DNA of 64,000 nucleotides from Streptomyces sp. MJM8645 (lineage in GTDB: Bacteria > Actinomycetota > Actinomycetes > Streptomycetales > Streptomycetaceae). The stretch spans positions 5,072,001 through 5,136,000 of the forward strand of contig NZ_LJJF01000001.1 of the NCBI RefSeq assembly GCF_001625365.1, read 5' to 3'. Both the position numbers and the translations under genes were made by a program. Of this stretch, positions 47,477-56,087 are shown piece by piece; the first letter of the stretch is position 1, and each line of letters begins with the position of its first letter. The notes beneath the pieces were generated by a model that saw only the letters and a list, made by a program, of their open reading frames with translations, was not told the DNA's origin and ran no database searches.

Positions 47477-47539
47477 GCGCGGGGCCGCCCGCGCGCTCCG
47501 GTCCCGCGCTCACCCCCACGGGCGCGGGGCCGCCCGCGC
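47477..47539. terminator. duplicated hairpin terminators between convergent genes
   Basis: The 19-bp sequence GGCGCGGGGCCGCCCGCGC occurs at 47476-47494 and again at 47521-47539. Each copy folds into GCGCGGG-GCCG-CCCGCGC. Two identical hairpins lie between the binding-protein gene (+) and the sucrase/ferredoxin-like gene (-). Confidence 0.65.
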
Positions 47540-47580
47540 TCCCGACCTGCTGAAGACTCTGCCGTCCCGCCGCCGTCCCG

Positions 47581-48483
47581 CTACCGGCCCCGCACCGAGA
47601 GCACGTCCATCCGCGACGGTGTCCCCGCCGCCTTGCCGCAGCTCTCCGGACGCGCCGGCTCGCTCACCGCCTCGATCACGTCCACCTCCCAGGCCCGGCC
47701 GTCCTGGTGCAGCACCGAGACCAGCCAACGGCCCGCGCCGTCCGGCCGCTGGGACAGCGTCAGCGTGTCCACCCCGGTCTCCCCGGTCGCCAGCCGCACC
47801 GCGTGCTCGGCCGCCTGACCCGGACGCTCCCAGCCCGAACAGCCCCGCGACCAGGCCGGCACCATGTGCCCGGCCGCCGTCGCCGCCAGCACCTCCTTGG
47901 CCGCCTCCGCCGTCAGCCGCCCGTACGCGTAGCCGTACGGCAGCACCAGCATCGTGGGGGAGAAGCGGTGCCCGCCCAGGTGCGTCACCTCCCACACCTC
48001 GCTGTGCCCGGCCGCCGCCAGCTCCGCCGCCAACGGGCGGCCCAGCAGCGCGCAACAGCGGTCCCGCCGCCCGTTGGTGCACACCAGCGCCAACGGGCCG
48101 CCGACGTGCTCCACCCCGAAACCGCCGTGGTCGCCGACGCCCAGCGCCGCGAAGTCCAGCTCCAGCAGCTCCGCCGGATCGGCCACCTCCGCCCGGCGCA
48201 CCCAGCCGCGACCCGGCACCGTGTGCGCCACGACCACCTCGTGCCGTGCCGTCGGCAGACAGTCCGCGTGCCGCCCCGGCCGCCGGATCAGCGCCACCCG
48301 CACCCCGGTGCCCGCCGCGGCCGCGTCCAGCGCCCGCCCCGTCGCCGGGTCCAGATGGCTCTCCCCGAGTGCCTTCGCGCCCCACGGCCCGTTCTGCTCC
48401 ACCAGCAGCCAGGTGGTCGCCACCGCGGCGGTGGCGGTCAGCGGCTCCGACAGTTCACGCGACAACGTCGCACAGGTGCTCAC
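47581..48483 (-). CDS. sucrase/ferredoxin-like (thioredoxin-fold) protein
   Basis: The protein has 300 residues from GTG 48483, which matches the family N-terminus (STCATLSRELSEPL...). TAGCCT ends 6 bases before it, so the message may be leaderless. Key features are WLLVEQNGPWGAKAL (about residues 26-40) and a C-terminal thioredoxin-like ferredoxin segment, VCTNGRRDRCCALLGRPLA, with Cys residues positioned as in [2Fe-2S] ferredoxin folds. Next come HLGGHRFSPTMLVLPYGYAYGRL and a Trp-containing tail. The family is widespread in actinobacteria; an electron-transfer role is inferred. Confidence 0.88.
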   Translation of the reverse strand: MSTCATLSRELSEPLTATAAVATTWLLVEQNGPWGAKALGESHLDPATGRALDAAAAGTGVRVALIRRPGRHADCLPTARHEVVVAHTVPGRGWVRRAEVADPAELLELDFAALGVGDHGGFGVEHVGGPLALVCTNGRRDRCCALLGRPLAAELAAAGHSEVWEVTHLGGHRFSPTMLVLPYGYAYGRLTAEAAKEVLAATAAGHMVPAWSRGCSGWERPGQAAEHAVRLATGETGVDTLTLSQRPDGAGRWLVSVLHQDGRAWEVDVIEAVSEPARPESCGKAAGTPSRMDVLSVRGR

Positions 48484-48526
48484 CCGGGCAAGGCTACCCT
48501 CGGCACCCGCCGTGCCCCCGAACGAC

Positions 48527-48564
48527 GGAGGAGGGGTGCCGGACGACTCCGGCACCCCTCCTCC
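48527..48564 (-). terminator. terminator after parC
   Basis: Perfect 17-bp arms (48527-48543 with 48548-48564) around CGAC, 15 bp beyond the parC stop and 44 bp upstream of the next minus-strand start. Confidence 0.9.
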
Positions 48565-48578
48565 ACCACGCCTGCGCC

Positions 48579-51029
48579 CTACGCCGGCCCGGCCACCACC
48601 GCGATCGGCGCCGTCACCGGCGTGCCCGAACCGTCACGGCGCGGGTCGCGCTCCGGCAGGTCCACCGGCGCGCCCTTGTCGGACGCCGCCCGGGCCGGGG
48701 CCACGCCCGCCCAGGCGAACGTCAGACCGTCCTCGCCGCGCAGGAACCGCTGGCAGCGCACGCCGCCCGTCGCCCGGCCCTTGCGCGGGTACTGCTCGAA
48801 CGGCGTCACCTTCCACGACGTCTGCTCCTCGCCGGCCAGCGTCCCCGACGCCCCCGCCACCGAGACCACCACCGCGTCCGCCGCCGGATCCACCGCCGTG
48901 AACGACAGCACCCGCGCCCCGTCGGACAGCTTGATCCCCGCCATGCCGCCCGCCGGACGGCCCTGCGGGCGCACCTGCCCCGCCGGATAGCGCAGCAGCT
49001 GCGCGTCCGAAGCGATGAAGACCAAGTCCTCCTCGCCGGTGCGCAGTTCGACCGCGCCCACCAGCTCGTCACCCTCCTTGAGGGCGATCACCTCGAACTC
49101 GTCCTTGTTCGCCGGCCACTCCGGCACCACCCGCTTCACCACGCCCTGCACCGTGCCCAGCGCCAGCCCCGGCGAGGACTCGTCCAACGTGGTCAGCGCC
49201 AGCGCCCGCTCCCCGGCCTCCAGCCGCAGGAACTCGCCCACCGCGGCCCCGCCGGCCAGCGTCGGCGACGGCGTCGGCGGCAGTGCCGGCAGATCGATCA
49301 CCGGCAGCCGCAGCACCCGGCCCGCCGACGTCACCACACCCACGTCCGCCCGCGCCGTCGCCGGCACCGCCGACACGATCACGTCGTGCTTCGACCGCTT
49401 CTCCGACAGCTCGAACGGCTCCCCGTCCGCCGTCCGCGCCAGCAGGCCCGTCGACGACAGCAGCACCCGGCACGGGTCGTCCGCCACCTCCAGCGGCACC
49501 GACAGCGCCGCCGACGGCGCCGCCCCCGCCTCCAGCAGCACCGTCCGCCGCTCCGTCCCGAACTGCTTCGCCACCGCGCCGAGTTCGGACGACACCACGC
49601 TGCGCAGCCGGGAGTCGGAGTCCAGGATCTCGGTCAGCTCCGCGATCTCCGCGTTCAGCTTCGCCTTCTCCTGCTCCAGCTCCACCCGGTCGAACCGGGT
49701 CAGCCGCCGCAGCGGAGTGTCCAGGATGTACGCCGTCTGCGTGTCCGACAGCGAGAAGCGCTCCATCAGGCGCTCCTTCGCCTGCCCCGCGTTGTCACTC
49801 GACCGGATGATCGCGATGACCTCGTCGATGTCGAGCAGCGCGACCAGCAGACCGTCGACCAGGTGCAGCCGCTCCTCCCGCTTGCGCCGGCGGAAGTCGC
49901 TGCGCCGCCGCACCACGGTGAACCGGTGGTCGACGTAGACCTCCAGCAGCTCCTTCAGCCCCAGCGTCAGCGGCTGGCCGTCCACCAGCGCCACGTTGTT
50001 GATGCCGAAGGTCTCCTCCATCGGCGTCAGCTTGTACAGCTGCTCCAGCAGCGCCTCCGGCACGAAGCCGTTCTTCACCTCGATCACCAGCCGCAGCCCG
50101 TGCTCGCGGTCGGTCAGGTCCTTGACGTCCGCGATGCCCTGCAGCTTCTTCGCGTTGACCAGGTCCTTGATCTTCGAAATGACCTTCTCCGGGCCGACGT
50201 TGTACGGCAGCTCGGTCACCACGATGCCCTTGCGGCGCGCCGTCACCGCCTCCACCGTCGTGGTCGCCCGGATCTTGAACGTGCCGCGGCCCGACTCGTA
50301 CGCGTCCCGGATCCCCGACAGGCCCACGATCCGCCCGCCCGTCGGCAGGTCCGGACCGGGCACGAACCGCATCAGCGTGTCCAGGTCCGCGGTCGGGTGC
50401 TTGATCAGGTGCCGGGCCGCCGCCACCACCTCGGACAGGTTGTGCGGCGGCATGTTCGTCGCCATGCCGACCGCGATGCCCGTCGCGCCGTTCACCAGCA
50501 GGTTCGGGAACGCCGCCGGCAGCGCCAACGGCTCCTGCTCGCTGCCGTCGTAGTTCGGACCGAAGTCGACGGTGTCCTCGTGGATCGACTCCACCATCGC
50601 CATCGACGCCGCCGTCAGCCGCGACTCCGTGTAGCGCATCGCCGCCGGCGGGTCGTCGTTGCCCAGCGAACCGAAGTTCCCGTGCCCGTCGATCAGCGGC
50701 AGCCGCATCGAGAACGGCTGCGCCATCCGGACGACCGAGTCGTAGATCGACGCGTCGCCGTGCGGGTGCAGCCGGCCCATCACCTCGCCCACCACACGGG
50801 CGCACTTCACGTGCGCGCGGTCCGGCCGCAGGCCCATCTCGTTGGCCTGGTACAGGATCCGGCGGTGCACCGGCTTCAGACCGTCCCGCGCGTCCGGAAG
50901 CGCACGCGAGTAGATCACCGAGTAGGCGTACTCCAGGAAGGAGCCCTGCATCTCGTCCACGACGTCGACATCGAGGATCCGCTCCTCGAAGTCTCCGGGC
51001 GGCGGGGTCTGCGAACTGCGGCGGGCCAT
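48579..51029 (-). CDS. parC: DNA topoisomerase IV subunit A (ParC; GyrA-type)
   Basis: DNA-cleaving subunit that works with ParE, 816 residues from ATG 51029. The quinolone-resistance region is intact in sequence (RVVGEVMGRLHPHGDASIYDSVVRMAQ, about 79-106). The catalytic Tyr lies in AAMRYTESRLT (about residue 134). The tower and coiled-coil region (about 380-500) and a C-terminal beta-pinwheel with repeated VGVVTSAGRVLRL-like blades follow. A canonical GyrA-box is not obvious, as expected for topoisomerase IV. It is separated from parE by about 12 kb of other genes, and is divergent from the M16 protease operon. Confidence 0.95.
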   Translation of the reverse strand: MARRSSQTPPPGDFEERILDVDVVDEMQGSFLEYAYSVIYSRALPDARDGLKPVHRRILYQANEMGLRPDRAHVKCARVVGEVMGRLHPHGDASIYDSVVRMAQPFSMRLPLIDGHGNFGSLGNDDPPAAMRYTESRLTAASMAMVESIHEDTVDFGPNYDGSEQEPLALPAAFPNLLVNGATGIAVGMATNMPPHNLSEVVAAARHLIKHPTADLDTLMRFVPGPDLPTGGRIVGLSGIRDAYESGRGTFKIRATTTVEAVTARRKGIVVTELPYNVGPEKVISKIKDLVNAKKLQGIADVKDLTDREHGLRLVIEVKNGFVPEALLEQLYKLTPMEETFGINNVALVDGQPLTLGLKELLEVYVDHRFTVVRRRSDFRRRKREERLHLVDGLLVALLDIDEVIAIIRSSDNAGQAKERLMERFSLSDTQTAYILDTPLRRLTRFDRVELEQEKAKLNAEIAELTEILDSDSRLRSVVSSELGAVAKQFGTERRTVLLEAGAAPSAALSVPLEVADDPCRVLLSSTGLLARTADGEPFELSEKRSKHDVIVSAVPATARADVGVVTSAGRVLRLPVIDLPALPPTPSPTLAGGAAVGEFLRLEAGERALALTTLDESSPGLALGTVQGVVKRVVPEWPANKDEFEVIALKEGDELVGAVELRTGEEDLVFIASDAQLLRYPAGQVRPQGRPAGGMAGIKLSDGARVLSFTAVDPAADAVVVSVAGASGTLAGEEQTSWKVTPFEQYPRKGRATGGVRCQRFLRGEDGLTFAWAGVAPARAASDKGAPVDLPERDPRRDGSGTPVTAPIAVVAGPA

Positions 51030-51116
51030 CGCGGCGGGGCTCCCTTACGTCTCGCTTGCTGTGTCTCGGTCAGTCTCTGACGTCCATCCACCGACCCCCG
51101 TCAACAGGGCTCGGCG

Positions 51117-51234
51117 CCCCCATTGTGGACCCTCGCGCCGACACTCCCGGCCAGCGCCCCTCTTCCGCCCCTGGCGAACGCCCCGTCTGCGCGGGACACG
51201 AACACGCCCCCCGCGCGTTGCACCACAATGGGGG
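51117..51234. promoter_or_regulatory. mirror-image elements in the parC/M16 divergent promoter region
   Basis: CCCCCATTGTGG (51117-51128) and CCACAATGGGGG (51223-51234) are perfect inverted copies 94 bp apart, extended outward by GGCG and ACGCC. Read away from the centre, each gene is preceded by CCACAATGGGGG, in which CACAAT could be a -10. Twin promoters or a pair of regulator sites are inferred. Confidence 0.6.
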
Positions 51235-51279
51235 ACGCCACACGAACCCCGACATCGACGACGGGAAGGACCCGAGCGC

Positions 51280-52641
51280 ATGGCCAACCCGGCCCCCGCA
51301 TCCGCCTCCACCGGAGGACATGGCGCTGCCATCGCCATCACCGAGCACCGCCTGGCCAACGGCCTGCGCGTCGTCCTCTCCGAGGACCACCTCACCCCGG
51401 TCGCCGCGGTCTGCCTCTGGTACGACGTGGGCTCCCGGCACGAGGTCAAGGGCCGCACCGGCCTCGCCCACCTCTTCGAGCACCTCATGTTCCAGGGCTC
51501 CGCCAACGTCTCCAACAACGGGCACTTCGAGCTCGTCCAGGGCGCCGGCGGCTCGCTCAACGGCACCACCAGCTTCGAGCGCACCAACTACTTCGAGACC
51601 ATGCCCGCCCACCAGCTGGAGCTCGCCCTCTGGCTGGAGGCCGACCGCATGGGCTCGCTGCTCGCCGCCCTCGACGAGACGTCCATGGAGAACCAGCGCG
51701 ACGTCGTCAAGAACGAGCGCCGTCAGCGCTACGACAACGTCCCCTACGGCACCGCCTTCGAGAAGCTCACCGCGCTCTCGTTCCCCGACGGCCACCCGTA
51801 CCACCACACCCCGATCGGCTCCATGGCCGACCTCGACGCCGCCACCCTCGACGACGCCCGCGCGTTCTTCCGCACCTACTACGCGCCCAACAACGCCGTC
51901 CTCACCGTCGTCGGCGACATCGACCCCGAGCAGACCATCGCCTGGGTCGAGAAGTACTTCGGCAGCATCCCCTCCCACGACGGCAAGCAGCCGCCTCGCT
52001 CCGGCGAACTCCCCGACACCATCGGCAGCGAACTGCGCGAGCACGTCCACGAGGACGTCCCCTCCCGCGCCCTGATGGCCGCCTACCGCCTCCCGCACGA
52101 CGGCACCCGCGACGCCGACGCCGCCGACCTCGCCCTCACCATCCTCGGCAGCGGCGAGTCCAGCCGCCTCTACAACCGGCTCGTCCGCCGCGACCGCACC
52201 GCCGTCGCCGCCGGCTTCGGCCTGCTCCGCCTCGCCGGCGCCCCCAGCCTCGGCTGGCTCGACGTCAAGACCTCCGGCGACGCCACCATCGAGCAGATCG
52301 ACGCCGCCGTCGACGAGGAACTCGCCCGCTTCGCCGCCGAAGGCCCCACCCCCGAGGAACTCGAACGGGCCCAGGCCCAGATCGAGCGCGAATGGCTCGA
52401 CCGGCTCACCACCGTCGCCGGCCGCGCCGACGAACTCTGCCGCTACGCCGTCCTGTTCGGTGACCCCAAGCTCCTGAACGACGCCCTCCCCAAGGTCCTC
52501 GACATCACCGCCGAGGAGGTCCAGGCCGTCGCCAAGGCCCGGCTCCACCCCGACAACCGGGCCGTCCTCGTCTACGAGCCCACCACGGCCGACGACACCG
52601 ACGCCCCCGCCGCCACCGATGAGGAGGGTGCCGCCGCATGA
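51280..52641 (+). CDS. M16 family zinc metallopeptidase, catalytic subunit
   Basis: The protein has 453 residues from ATG 51280, with GGGAAGGA upstream. The inverted zinc motif HLFEH (in GLAHLFEHLMFQGS, about residues 65-69) and downstream NGTTSFERTNYFE characterise the catalytic half of mitochondrial-processing-peptidase-like M16B enzymes. A second M16 C-terminal domain (DPEQTIAWVEKYFG..., SGESSRLYNRLVR) completes the fold. It overlaps the next M16 gene by 4 bp (ATGA), and the two probably form a heterodimer of active and inactive subunits. No signal peptide, so it is cytoplasmic. Confidence 0.95.
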   Translation: MANPAPASASTGGHGAAIAITEHRLANGLRVVLSEDHLTPVAAVCLWYDVGSRHEVKGRTGLAHLFEHLMFQGSANVSNNGHFELVQGAGGSLNGTTSFERTNYFETMPAHQLELALWLEADRMGSLLAALDETSMENQRDVVKNERRQRYDNVPYGTAFEKLTALSFPDGHPYHHTPIGSMADLDAATLDDARAFFRTYYAPNNAVLTVVGDIDPEQTIAWVEKYFGSIPSHDGKQPPRSGELPDTIGSELREHVHEDVPSRALMAAYRLPHDGTRDADAADLALTILGSGESSRLYNRLVRRDRTAVAAGFGLLRLAGAPSLGWLDVKTSGDATIEQIDAAVDEELARFAAEGPTPEELERAQAQIEREWLDRLTTVAGRADELCRYAVLFGDPKLLNDALPKVLDITAEEVQAVAKARLHPDNRAVLVYEPTTADDTDAPAATDEEGAAA

Positions 52642-54026
52642 GCACCGACTACGTCCCCGCCATGACGTTCCACCCCCAGCCCGAGCCCGGCACCCCCGGC
52701 CCCTGGGCCTTCCCCGCCCCCGAGCGCGCCGCCCTCGGCAACGGCATCACCGTCCTGCACTGCCACCGGCCCGGCCAGCAGCTCGTCGCCGTCGAGGTCC
52801 TCCTCGACGCCCCGCTCGCCGCCGAACCCGACGGCCTCGACGGCATCGCCGCCATCCTCGCCCGCGCCCTCAGCGAGGGCACCGACACCCTCACCGCCGA
52901 GGAGTACGCCGCCGAACTCGAACGCGCCGGCGCCACCCTCGACGCCCACGCCGACCACCCCTGCATCCGCGTCTCCCTGGAGGTCCCCGCCTCCCGCCTG
53001 CAGCGCGGCCTCTCCCTGCTCGCCGACGCCCTGCGCGCCCCCGCCCTCCCCGAGGACGAGATCGAGCGCCTCGTCGCCAACCGCCTCGACGAGATCGTCC
53101 ACGAGCAGGCCAACCCCGCGCGGCGCGCCGCCAAGGCCCTCTACGCCGAGCTCTTCGACGGCGCCGACCGCCTCTCCCGGCCCCGCAGCGGCACCGCCGA
53201 CACGGTCAAGGCCATCGACCGGGCCGCCGTCAAGGCCTTCTACGACGCCCACGTGCGCCCCGCCACCGCCACCGTCGTCGTGGTCGGCGACCTCACCGGC
53301 ACCGACCTGCCCGCCCTCCTGGAGAGCACCCTCGGCACCTGGACCGGCAACACCGCCGAACCCTCCGCCCACGCCCCCGTCACCGCCGACGACCGCGGCC
53401 GCGTCGTCATCGTCGACCGCCCCGGCTCCGTCCAGACCCAACTCCTCATCGGCCGCATCGGCCCCGACCGCCACGACCCCCTCTGGGCCGCCCAGATCCT
53501 CGGCACCTACTGCCTCGGCGGCACCCTCACCTCCCGCCTCGACCGCGTCCTGCGGGAGGAGAAGGGCTACACCTACGGCGTCCGCTCCTTCGCCCAGCCG
53601 CTGCGCTCCGCCGCCGACGGCAGCGGCCGCTCGCTGCTCGCCATCAGCGGCTCGGTGGACACCGCCTCCACCGCCCCGGCGCTCGCCGACACCTGGACCA
53701 TCCTGCGCACCCTCGCCGCCGAGGGCCTCACCGACGCCGAGCGCGACGAGGCCGTGCAGTTCCTGGTCGGCGTCGCCCCGCTGAAGTACGAGACCGCGGG
53801 CTCGGTCGCCGGCACCCTGGCCGACCAGGTCGAGCAGTACCTCGCGGACGACTACCAGGCCGAGGTCTACCGGCAGCTCGCCGAACTGCCCACCGCCGCC
53901 GCCACCGAGGCCGTCGTCGCCGCCTTCCCGCCGGACCGCCTGGTCACCGTGCTGGTCGGCGACGCCTCCGTCATCGCCGACGACGTGCGGGCCCTCGGCA
54001 TCGGCGAGGTCACCGTCGTCAGCTGA
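52638..54026 (+). CDS. M16 family peptidase-like protein, non-catalytic partner
   Basis: The protein has 462 residues, translationally coupled to the preceding gene. At the position of the zinc motif the sequence reads DGLDGIAAILARAL, lacking H-x-x-E-H, so it should not bind catalytic zinc. The rest keeps the two-domain M16 fold (PEDEIERLVANRLDEIVHEQANPARRA; YCLGGTLTSRLDRVLREEKGYTYGVRS with the conserved R/Y substrate-binding pair). By analogy with two-subunit bacterial M16B proteases it supplies substrate-binding residues to the catalytic partner. Codons are very C-rich. Confidence 0.94.
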   Translation: MSTDYVPAMTFHPQPEPGTPGPWAFPAPERAALGNGITVLHCHRPGQQLVAVEVLLDAPLAAEPDGLDGIAAILARALSEGTDTLTAEEYAAELERAGATLDAHADHPCIRVSLEVPASRLQRGLSLLADALRAPALPEDEIERLVANRLDEIVHEQANPARRAAKALYAELFDGADRLSRPRSGTADTVKAIDRAAVKAFYDAHVRPATATVVVVGDLTGTDLPALLESTLGTWTGNTAEPSAHAPVTADDRGRVVIVDRPGSVQTQLLIGRIGPDRHDPLWAAQILGTYCLGGTLTSRLDRVLREEKGYTYGVRSFAQPLRSAADGSGRSLLAISGSVDTASTAPALADTWTILRTLAAEGLTDAERDEAVQFLVGVAPLKYETAGSVAGTLADQVEQYLADDYQAEVYRQLAELPTAAATEAVVAAFPPDRLVTVLVGDASVIADDVRALGIGEVTVVS

Positions 54027-54171
54027 CCCCGCGGTTCCCGTGCGGCCCGGTGGAGCACCCGCTCCGCCGGGCCGTCGCGTTGTTAAATCCGTTGCGGGCC
54101 AGCGGCGTTCCGTGGATAGATATCCCCGGCACAGACGGACGAACGACGACGAACGAAGGGAGGCGGTCACC

Positions 54172-54240
54172 ATGCGGGTCGAGCGAGCCATACGCCGACG
54201 CTCCCCAAGGCCGTCCTCCCCCTGTGCCCAGGGCGCCTGA
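54172..54240 (+). CDS. putative 22-residue Arg-rich leader peptide upstream of rtcB
   Basis: ATG 54172 is preceded by a strong GAAGGGAGG and opens a 22-codon frame encoding MRVERAIRRRSPRPSSPCAQ plus GA, ending at TGA 54238-54240. TAGATA at 54117-54122 with TTGCGG at 54092 (19-bp spacing) is a possible promoter. The frame lies 91 bp ahead of rtcB. Basic composition and one Cys are notable. It may be a translated regulatory leader; conservation was not testable here. Confidence 0.5.
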   Translation: MRVERAIRRRSPRPSSPCAQGA

Positions 54241-54331
54241 GCCCCACCCCCGAACTTCCCCGAGCCGCACCGGGCTTCTTCGCGCGGCACCCCCTTCCCC
54301 GAACCACCCGACCGCTGGAGGTCGTTCAACC

Positions 54332-55525
54332 ATGACGTACACCGAGGTGCCCGGAATCCGGGTCCCGATCCGGATGTGGACCGACCCGGCCACCGTCGAG
54401 GGCCAGGCCCTGCAGCAGCTGCGCAACATCAGCTCCCTGCCCTGGCTGCACGGCCTCGCCGTGATGCCCGACGTCCACCTGGGCAAGGGCGCGACCGTCG
54501 GCTCCGTCATCGCCATGAAGGGCGCCGTCTGCCCGGCGGCGGTCGGCGTCGACATCGGCTGCGGCATGAGCGCGGTGAAGACCTCCCTCACCGCCGAGGA
54601 CCTCCCCGACGACCTGTCCCGCCTCCGCTCCAAGATCGAGCAGGCCATCCCGGTCGGCCGCGGCCTCCACACCGACCCCGTCGACCCCACCAAGCTGCAC
54701 GGCCTCCGGACGGCGGGCTGGGACGACTTCTGGCACCGCTTCGACGGCGTGGCCGGGGAGGTCAAGTGGCGCCGCGAGCGGGCGATGCAGCAGATGGGGA
54801 CGCTCGGGGGAGGGAATCACTTTTGCGAGGTTTGCGTCGATATGTCCGGTTCTGTATGGCTGATGCTGCACTCCGGCTCGCGCAACATCGGCAAGGAACT
54901 GGCTGAGCACCACATGGGCGTCGCCCGCTCGCTGCCGCACAACCAGGGCCTGATCGACCGGGACCTCGCGGTCTTCATCGCGGAGACCCCGCAGATGGCT
55001 GCTTACCGGCAGGACCTCTTCTGGGCCCAGGAGTACGCCAAGAACAACCGCGCGGTGATGATGGCGCTGTTCCAGGACGTCGTCCGCCGCGAGTTCACCA
55101 AGGCGAAGGTCGCCTTCGACGAGGTCATCAGCTGCCACCACAACTACGTGGCGGAGGAGACGTACGACGGTGTCGACCTGCTCGTGACCCGCAAGGGCGC
55201 GATCAGGGCCGGTGCGGGCGACTACGGGATCATCCCCGGCTCGATGGGCACCGGCTCCTACATCGTCCGCGGTCTCGGCAACGAGGCGGCGTTCAACTCG
55301 GCCTCGCACGGCGCTGGCCGCAAGATGAGCCGGACCGCGGCGAAGAAGCGTTTCTCCACGCAGGACCTGGTCGAGCAGACCAAGGGTGTGGAGTGCCGTA
55401 AGGACAGCGGCGTCGTGGACGAGATCCCAGGCGCCTACAAGTCCATCGAGAAGGTCATCGAGCAGCAGAAGGACCTCGTCGAGGTGGTCGCCCACCTCAA
55501 GCAGGTCGTCTGCGTCAAGGGCTGA
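54332..55525 (+). CDS. rtcB: RtcB, RNA 3'-phosphate/5'-OH ligase
   Basis: Mn2+/GTP-dependent ligase that joins RNA 2',3'-cyclic phosphate or 3'-phosphate ends to 5'-OH ends in RNA repair. The protein has 397 residues from ATG 54332, with TGGAGG upstream. Metal ligands are visible in GVDIGCGMSAV (Cys), GGGNHF, HSGSRNIG and SCHHNYV; the guanylylated His lies in NSASHGAGRKMSR. No archease or RtcA/RtcR gene is adjacent. A patch at codons 162-176 (54815-54859) uses seven A/T-ending codons in a row of fifteen, unlike the rest of the gene. A terminator follows. Confidence 0.96.
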   Translation: MTYTEVPGIRVPIRMWTDPATVEGQALQQLRNISSLPWLHGLAVMPDVHLGKGATVGSVIAMKGAVCPAAVGVDIGCGMSAVKTSLTAEDLPDDLSRLRSKIEQAIPVGRGLHTDPVDPTKLHGLRTAGWDDFWHRFDGVAGEVKWRRERAMQQMGTLGGGNHFCEVCVDMSGSVWLMLHSGSRNIGKELAEHHMGVARSLPHNQGLIDRDLAVFIAETPQMAAYRQDLFWAQEYAKNNRAVMMALFQDVVRREFTKAKVAFDEVISCHHNYVAEETYDGVDLLVTRKGAIRAGAGDYGIIPGSMGTGSYIVRGLGNEAAFNSASHGAGRKMSRTAAKKRFSTQDLVEQTKGVECRKDSGVVDEIPGAYKSIEKVIEQQKDLVEVVAHLKQVVCVKG

Positions 55526-55534
55526 TCAACGTCA

Positions 55535-55569
55535 ACAGGGGTGCCGCCACGGTGTGGCGGCACCCCTGT
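55535..55569. terminator. bidirectional terminator between rtcB and ptsH
   Basis: Perfect 16-bp arms (55535-55550 with 55554-55569) around GGT lie between convergent genes. Confidence 0.9.
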
Positions 55570-55587
55570 CGGGTCGGTCGAGTTGGC

Positions 55588-55869
55588 TCAGGCCGCGGCC
55601 GGGAGCTCGTCGAGGCCTTCCTGGACGAGCTTGGCGAGGCGGTCCAGGGCGTCGTCGGCGTTGTCGGCGTCGGAGGCGAGGATGACCTCGTCGCCGCCCT
55701 GGGCGCCGAGGCCGAGCAGGCCGAGCATGGAGGCGGCGTTGACGGGGTTGCCGCCGGGCTTGGCGATGGTGATCGGCACGCCGGTGGCCGTGACGGCCCG
55801 GACGAAGACGGAGGCGGGACGGGCGTGCAGGCCCTCGGCCCAACCGATGGTGACGCGGCGCTCAGCCAT
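55588..55869 (-). CDS. ptsH: HPr, phosphocarrier protein of the PTS
   Basis: The protein has 93 residues from ATG 55869, with GGAAAGG about 8 bases upstream. His15 in GLHARPAS is the phosphorylation site from enzyme I. The regulatory-serine region NAASMLG (Ser47) is present, although streptomycetes are not known to rely on HPr kinase. The protein links sugar uptake to carbon regulation. It is monocistronic, as is usual for actinomycete ptsH, and divergent from the acyltransferase gene with about 218 bp between the starts. Confidence 0.96.
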   Translation of the reverse strand: MAERRVTIGWAEGLHARPASVFVRAVTATGVPITIAKPGGNPVNAASMLGLLGLGAQGGDEVILASDADNADDALDRLAKLVQEGLDELPAAA

Positions 55870-56087
55870 GAGACGTGCCTTTCCGGTGAAGCTGGTTACG
55901 GCCGTGCTCGGGGAAGCGGCCATGTTGTCTAGACCAGTGTTGCACGCAGGCGGCCCCTGCGAGCCGCCGCGTTCGGGACTTGTGATTGTTTCTTTTCGGG
56001 GCATAAGGCCCGGCCAGCGGCCCTGCCCACCCTGCTGCCAGTGTGCGCCCGGCGCCATTCGGCTCGCTGCCGGATAACCTGACGAAT

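Noticed and set aside
47334..51080. 1248-codon plus-strand frame opposite the sucrase-like gene and parC
   Set aside because: Arg/Pro-rich shadow of parC, with no ribosome site and no domain.
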